From the NCBI GenBank assembly GCA_002350625.1, contig DEFE01000037.1, forward strand, positions 29,632 to 81,972: DNA of 52,341 nt. Direction: 5' to 3'. Origin of the DNA: Lachnospiraceae bacterium UBA2860. GTDB lineage: Bacteria; Bacillota; Clostridia; Lachnospirales; Lachnospiraceae. Below the pieces are notes generated by a model. It saw only the letters and a program-made list of their open reading frames with translations. It did not search any database and had not been told where the DNA came from. Positions 49,963 through 52,341 of the stretch are shown piece after piece (the stretch's first letter is position 1; each line of letters opens with the position of its first letter). The position numbers and the translations under genes are program-made.

Positions 49963-50367
49963 ATGAAAGATTTCGCAAATGGCAAACCGGTTCACGAAAA
50001 CTGGGCCTACCGGAGAGGCGACATCTATGTTGCCAATCTGAATCCATTCAGGGGCAGCGAACAGGGCGGAAGGAGACCGTGCCTGGTGCTGCAGAACAAC
50101 AAGGGGAACCTGTTCGCGCCGACACTGATCATTGCGCCGATCACCAGTCACCTTAAAAAACGGGGGAAGGCGACACATTATCTGCTGACAAACCAGAAGG
50201 GCCTTCTGACCGCTTCAATGGTGGAACTGGAGCAGATCCGGACAATTGATAAGAGCAGGATCATATCCTATCTGGGAAGAATCGACAGTAAGGACATGCG
50301 AAAGATCGACGACATTATCTGCTACTCCCTTGGAGTGCAGGTGATCGAGGAAGTGGAGGCTCCATGA
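49963..50367 (+). CDS. MazF/PemK-family toxin
   Basis: About 134 residues from the ATG at 49963 (AGGAGG at 49952-49957). MazF-family signatures: RRGDIYVANLNPFRGSEQGG, RRPCLVLQNNKGN, TLIIAPITSHLKK, and ASMVELEQIRTIDKSRI. These proteins are sequence-specific endoribonucleases or, less often, gyrase poisons. No MazE-like antitoxin gene is seen next to it; the 31-codon peptide upstream is not an evident antitoxin. Its position between the sigma-like and xis genes suggests stabilisation of the element. Confidence 0.88.
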   Translation: MKDFANGKPVHENWAYRRGDIYVANLNPFRGSEQGGRRPCLVLQNNKGNLFAPTLIIAPITSHLKKRGKATHYLLTNQKGLLTASMVELEQIRTIDKSRIISYLGRIDSKDMRKIDDIICYSLGVQVIEEVEAP

Positions 50368-50460
50368 TGCTGCGAAGAAGGTCATAGCAACTACACGTAA
50401 AAGAGTTTTTTGACGGATCTTGGCTTTGAAAGAGAGAGGATGAATATGGAGATGGGGTCT

Positions 50461-50661
50461 ATGAATATAAGAGAAGTTCCGATTTGGGAGAAGAGCAATC
50501 TTACAGTTGAAGAAGCAGCAGCATATTCCGGTGTCGGAAGAGGAAAGCTGCGGGAACTGTCAGATCCGGAGGATTGTACGTTTGTTTTGTGGGTAGGCAA
50601 CAAAAGGCTTATCAAGCGAAAACTGCTGGATGAGTACTTGGAGAATATGTATTCAATCTGA
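50461..50661 (+). CDS. xis: excisionase, Tn916 Xis type (copy 1)
   Basis: 66 residues from ATG 50461, chosen to match the paralogue; ATGs at 50440 and 50446 are also possible. The sequence VPIWEKSNLTVEEAAAYSGV, then GKLREL, FVLWVGNKRLIKRKLLDEYL follows Tn916 Xis closely (IPIWERYTLTIEEA...). It is a winged-helix DNA-bending protein that directs Int toward excision. A closely similar second copy lies 154 bases downstream. Confidence 0.9.
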   Translation: MNIREVPIWEKSNLTVEEAAAYSGVGRGKLRELSDPEDCTFVLWVGNKRLIKRKLLDEYLENMYSI

Positions 50662-50814
50662 TCATGCACAAGATGCATGTCTTGTCAAGGATGTCGATAA
50701 AAAATCGACATCCTGTACATCAAAGAAGCGGCCATGATATACCAATGCTGTCGACAGCTGTAACAGCGAATTCATTTGATCGAATGGATCACATTTAGGT
50801 GCGAGGTATGTGGT

Positions 50815-51018
50815 ATGTGTAAAGATAATGGTGTGCCGATTTGGGAAAAAAGCAACCTGACATTAGAGGAAGCTGCTGCTTATACAGGAGTCGGAATATG
50901 CAAATTACGGGAGATTTCAAATCCGGAAGACTGCGACTTCGTTTTATGGATTGGAAACAGACGTCTCCTGAAGAGAAAGAAGCTGGACGAGTATCTGGAG
51001 AAATCCTATTCGATATGA
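50815..51018 (+). CDS. xis: excisionase, Tn916 Xis type (copy 2)
   Basis: 67 residues from ATG 50815, behind GAGG (50803-50806). GVPIWEKSNLTLEEAAAYTG, KLREISNPEDC, FVLWIGNRRLLKRKKLDEYL: the same protein as copy 1 with about fifteen substitutions. Both copies are intact. It stops 12 bases before the integrase start, as expected of the cognate xis. Confidence 0.9.
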   Translation: MCKDNGVPIWEKSNLTLEEAAAYTGVGICKLREISNPEDCDFVLWIGNRRLLKRKKLDEYLEKSYSI

Positions 51019-51030
51019 GGAGCATTACTG

Positions 51031-52308
51031 ATGGCAGAAAGGAAAAAACGAAAAACAAAAGGCAGGGTGGTATTAAAAAAGGGGGAACAGCTCCGTAAGG
51101 ACGGCAGGTATATGTTCCGATGGACAGACGGAAACAGAAAACGTCATACTATCTACGCGAATACACTTGCAGAGCTGCGAGCCCGGGAGGAAGGAGTTAC
51201 GCGCGACAAGCTTGATGGCTTGCGCATGAATGCGTCTCTGATCTCATTGAATGACATCTATAAGAGATGGGTGGAGACAAAACGGGGAGTGCGGGATAAC
51301 ACGTTTCAAAACTATAAGAGAACCTACAGGCTGCATTGCTATGATGCAATAGGCAAACAGCGGCTCAAGTTTATTAAAAAGAGCGATGTAAAACGTTTCT
51401 ATAATGCTCTTGTGGAGGAAGCGGGTTTATCTGAGTCGTCGGTGGACAACATACACACAGTTTTACATCAGGTCCTTCAAATGGCTGTTGACGATGAATA
51501 CATCAGAAATAACCCTTCGGAGAATGTGATGCGGGAGCTGAAGCGCGCTATGGCCTTTAAACGCGAGAAGCGCCGTGCCCTGACGCAGGATGAACAGAAA
51601 CTGTTCCTGGATTTCCTCTATGAGTCAGAGACATATCGGCACTGGTATCCTGTTTTCGCGTTTATGATCGGATCGGGACTCAGAGTTGGTGAAGTGACGG
51701 GACTCCGCTGGTGTGACGTGAATCTCGAACGAGGTGTGATTGATGTTAACCATACGCTCGTGTATTTTCCTCATGAAAATGGTAGGTGCATGTACAACAT
51801 TCACAGCACAAAGACGGAGGCCGGGACTCGAACAGTTGTTATGGTCGATCTGGTAAAGAAAGCCCTTATGATGCAGCAGGATTATCTCAGAAAGAACGAG
51901 ATGAATTGTCAGGTGCAGATTGATGGATATACAGACTTTATATTCCTTAACCGTTATGGCGCTCCTTTAAGTCAAGCGGCCCTTAATAAGGCCATTCACC
52001 GGATTACCCGTGACTGTAATAATCAGATCCTTACAGAGAATCCGGATGCAGAGCTTTTGCTGCCCCATTTCACTTGTCACACACTGAGACATACTTTTGC
52101 AACAAGAGCCTGTGAAGCAGGAATTAATGTCAAGGTGATCCAGGATACTCTTGGACATGCGGATGTCAACACGACACTTAACATCTATGGTTATTTGCAG
52201 AGTACCACGTCCATAGGAGCTATGCACCGCATGGGCGTGGGTGAATGCCGTACTTGCTTTACTGGTTTTGTATATAAGCCTGTACCAGAGATAAGGAATT
52301 TTCGCTGA
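51031..52308 (+). CDS. int: tyrosine integrase, Tn916 family
   Basis: Catalyses excision and integration. 425 residues: an N-terminal arm-binding domain (GEQLRKDGRYMFRW, the AP2-like domain), a core-binding SAM-like domain (DIYKRWVETKRGVRDNTFQNY) and the catalytic domain. The active-site residues are in order: Arg in GSGLRVGEVTGLRW, Lys near STKTEAGTR, HTLRH, LGHADVNTT, and nucleophile Tyr in TLNIYGYL. After the Tyr the last ~35 residues (GAMHRMGVGECRTCFTGFVY) do not look like the usual C-terminus, so the 3' end may be altered. Confidence 0.93.
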   Translation: MAERKKRKTKGRVVLKKGEQLRKDGRYMFRWTDGNRKRHTIYANTLAELRAREEGVTRDKLDGLRMNASLISLNDIYKRWVETKRGVRDNTFQNYKRTYRLHCYDAIGKQRLKFIKKSDVKRFYNALVEEAGLSESSVDNIHTVLHQVLQMAVDDEYIRNNPSENVMRELKRAMAFKREKRRALTQDEQKLFLDFLYESETYRHWYPVFAFMIGSGLRVGEVTGLRWCDVNLERGVIDVNHTLVYFPHENGRCMYNIHSTKTEAGTRTVVMVDLVKKALMMQQDYLRKNEMNCQVQIDGYTDFIFLNRYGAPLSQAALNKAIHRITRDCNNQILTENPDAELLLPHFTCHTLRHTFATRACEAGINVKVIQDTLGHADVNTTLNIYGYLQSTTSIGAMHRMGVGECRTCFTGFVYKPVPEIRNFR

Positions 52309-52341
52309 CAGTTGTGACAAAGTAACTGTCTGACCAGAAGA

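Larger units (their letters stand above)
48977..52308 (+). mobile_element. right-end module of a Tn916-like integrative element
   Basis: Order on the plus strand: sigma-like regulator, structured RNA candidate, 31-codon ORF, MazF-like toxin, two Xis paralogues, tyrosine integrase. This mirrors the regulation/recombination end of Tn916-family elements (orf7, orf8, xis, int). No conjugation genes are seen, so this is either the end of a larger element or a degraded or mobilisable one. Its outer boundary is not resolved within the window. Confidence 0.7.

Overview
The window reads as a chromosomal segment of a GC-rich Gram-positive anaerobe of the Clostridia, most likely Lachnospiraceae-like. 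The pointers are two T-box leaders, the greA-lysS pair, a folate one-carbon set with separate fhs, fchA and folD, secreted proteins with Big2-like and lysine-rich wall-associated tails, a DUF3798-linked ABC transporter, and a Tn916-type Int/Xis module. A genus cannot be fixed from the sequence alone.

Layout. About 0.2-11.2 kb is an envelope cluster: a large surface protein, a secreted propeller-like protein, an L,D-transpeptidase, a lipoprotein amidase and a 1423-residue CAP/Ig-repeat surface protein. At 11.2-13.0 kb a tryptophan T-box controls a stand-alone TrpB2. REP-like palindromes follow, then an FRG-domain protein, a membrane-anchored PQQ-type propeller, an alpha/beta hydrolase and a VanY-type D,D-carboxypeptidase (13.1-17.9 kb). 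A COG2509 flavoprotein precedes the folate block metF-fhs-fchA-folD (20.0-24.4 kb). A convergent two-gene chromate-transporter operon shares a divergent promoter region with the second Trp T-box and trpD-trpCF-trpB-trpA (25.7-30.5 kb). glmS follows, then a complete DUF3798 ABC-transporter operon (32.6-38.2 kb), a YhiN/HI0933 flavoprotein, and greA-lysS ending at 41.95 kb.

From about 41.98 kb base composition and codon use become clearly more AT-rich. A 5-kb island bounded by TTACACCA repeats carries a small protein, an autoregulated AbiEi/AbiEii abortive-infection pair and a TOTE-type primase-helicase-PLD protein. This is the most likely defence system here. It is followed by a decayed surface-protein fragment, a DUF4160 pair on the minus strand, and the right-hand part of a Tn916-like element: sigma-like regulator, a structured-RNA candidate, a MazF-like toxin, two paralogous excisionases and a tyrosine integrase.

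Cross-cutting signals. (1) Two-copy or three-copy short tandem duplications recur between genes, across stop codons and, in frame, inside three conserved enzymes. (2) The 10-mer CG[A/C]AAATGNC is strongly repeated in the GC-rich part and nearly absent from the islands. (3) Strong promoters of greA and glmS are each followed at once by a terminator-like hairpin upstream of the gene. (4) FolD lacks the cyclohydrolase lysine and glutamine and sits beside a separate cyclohydrolase, FchA.
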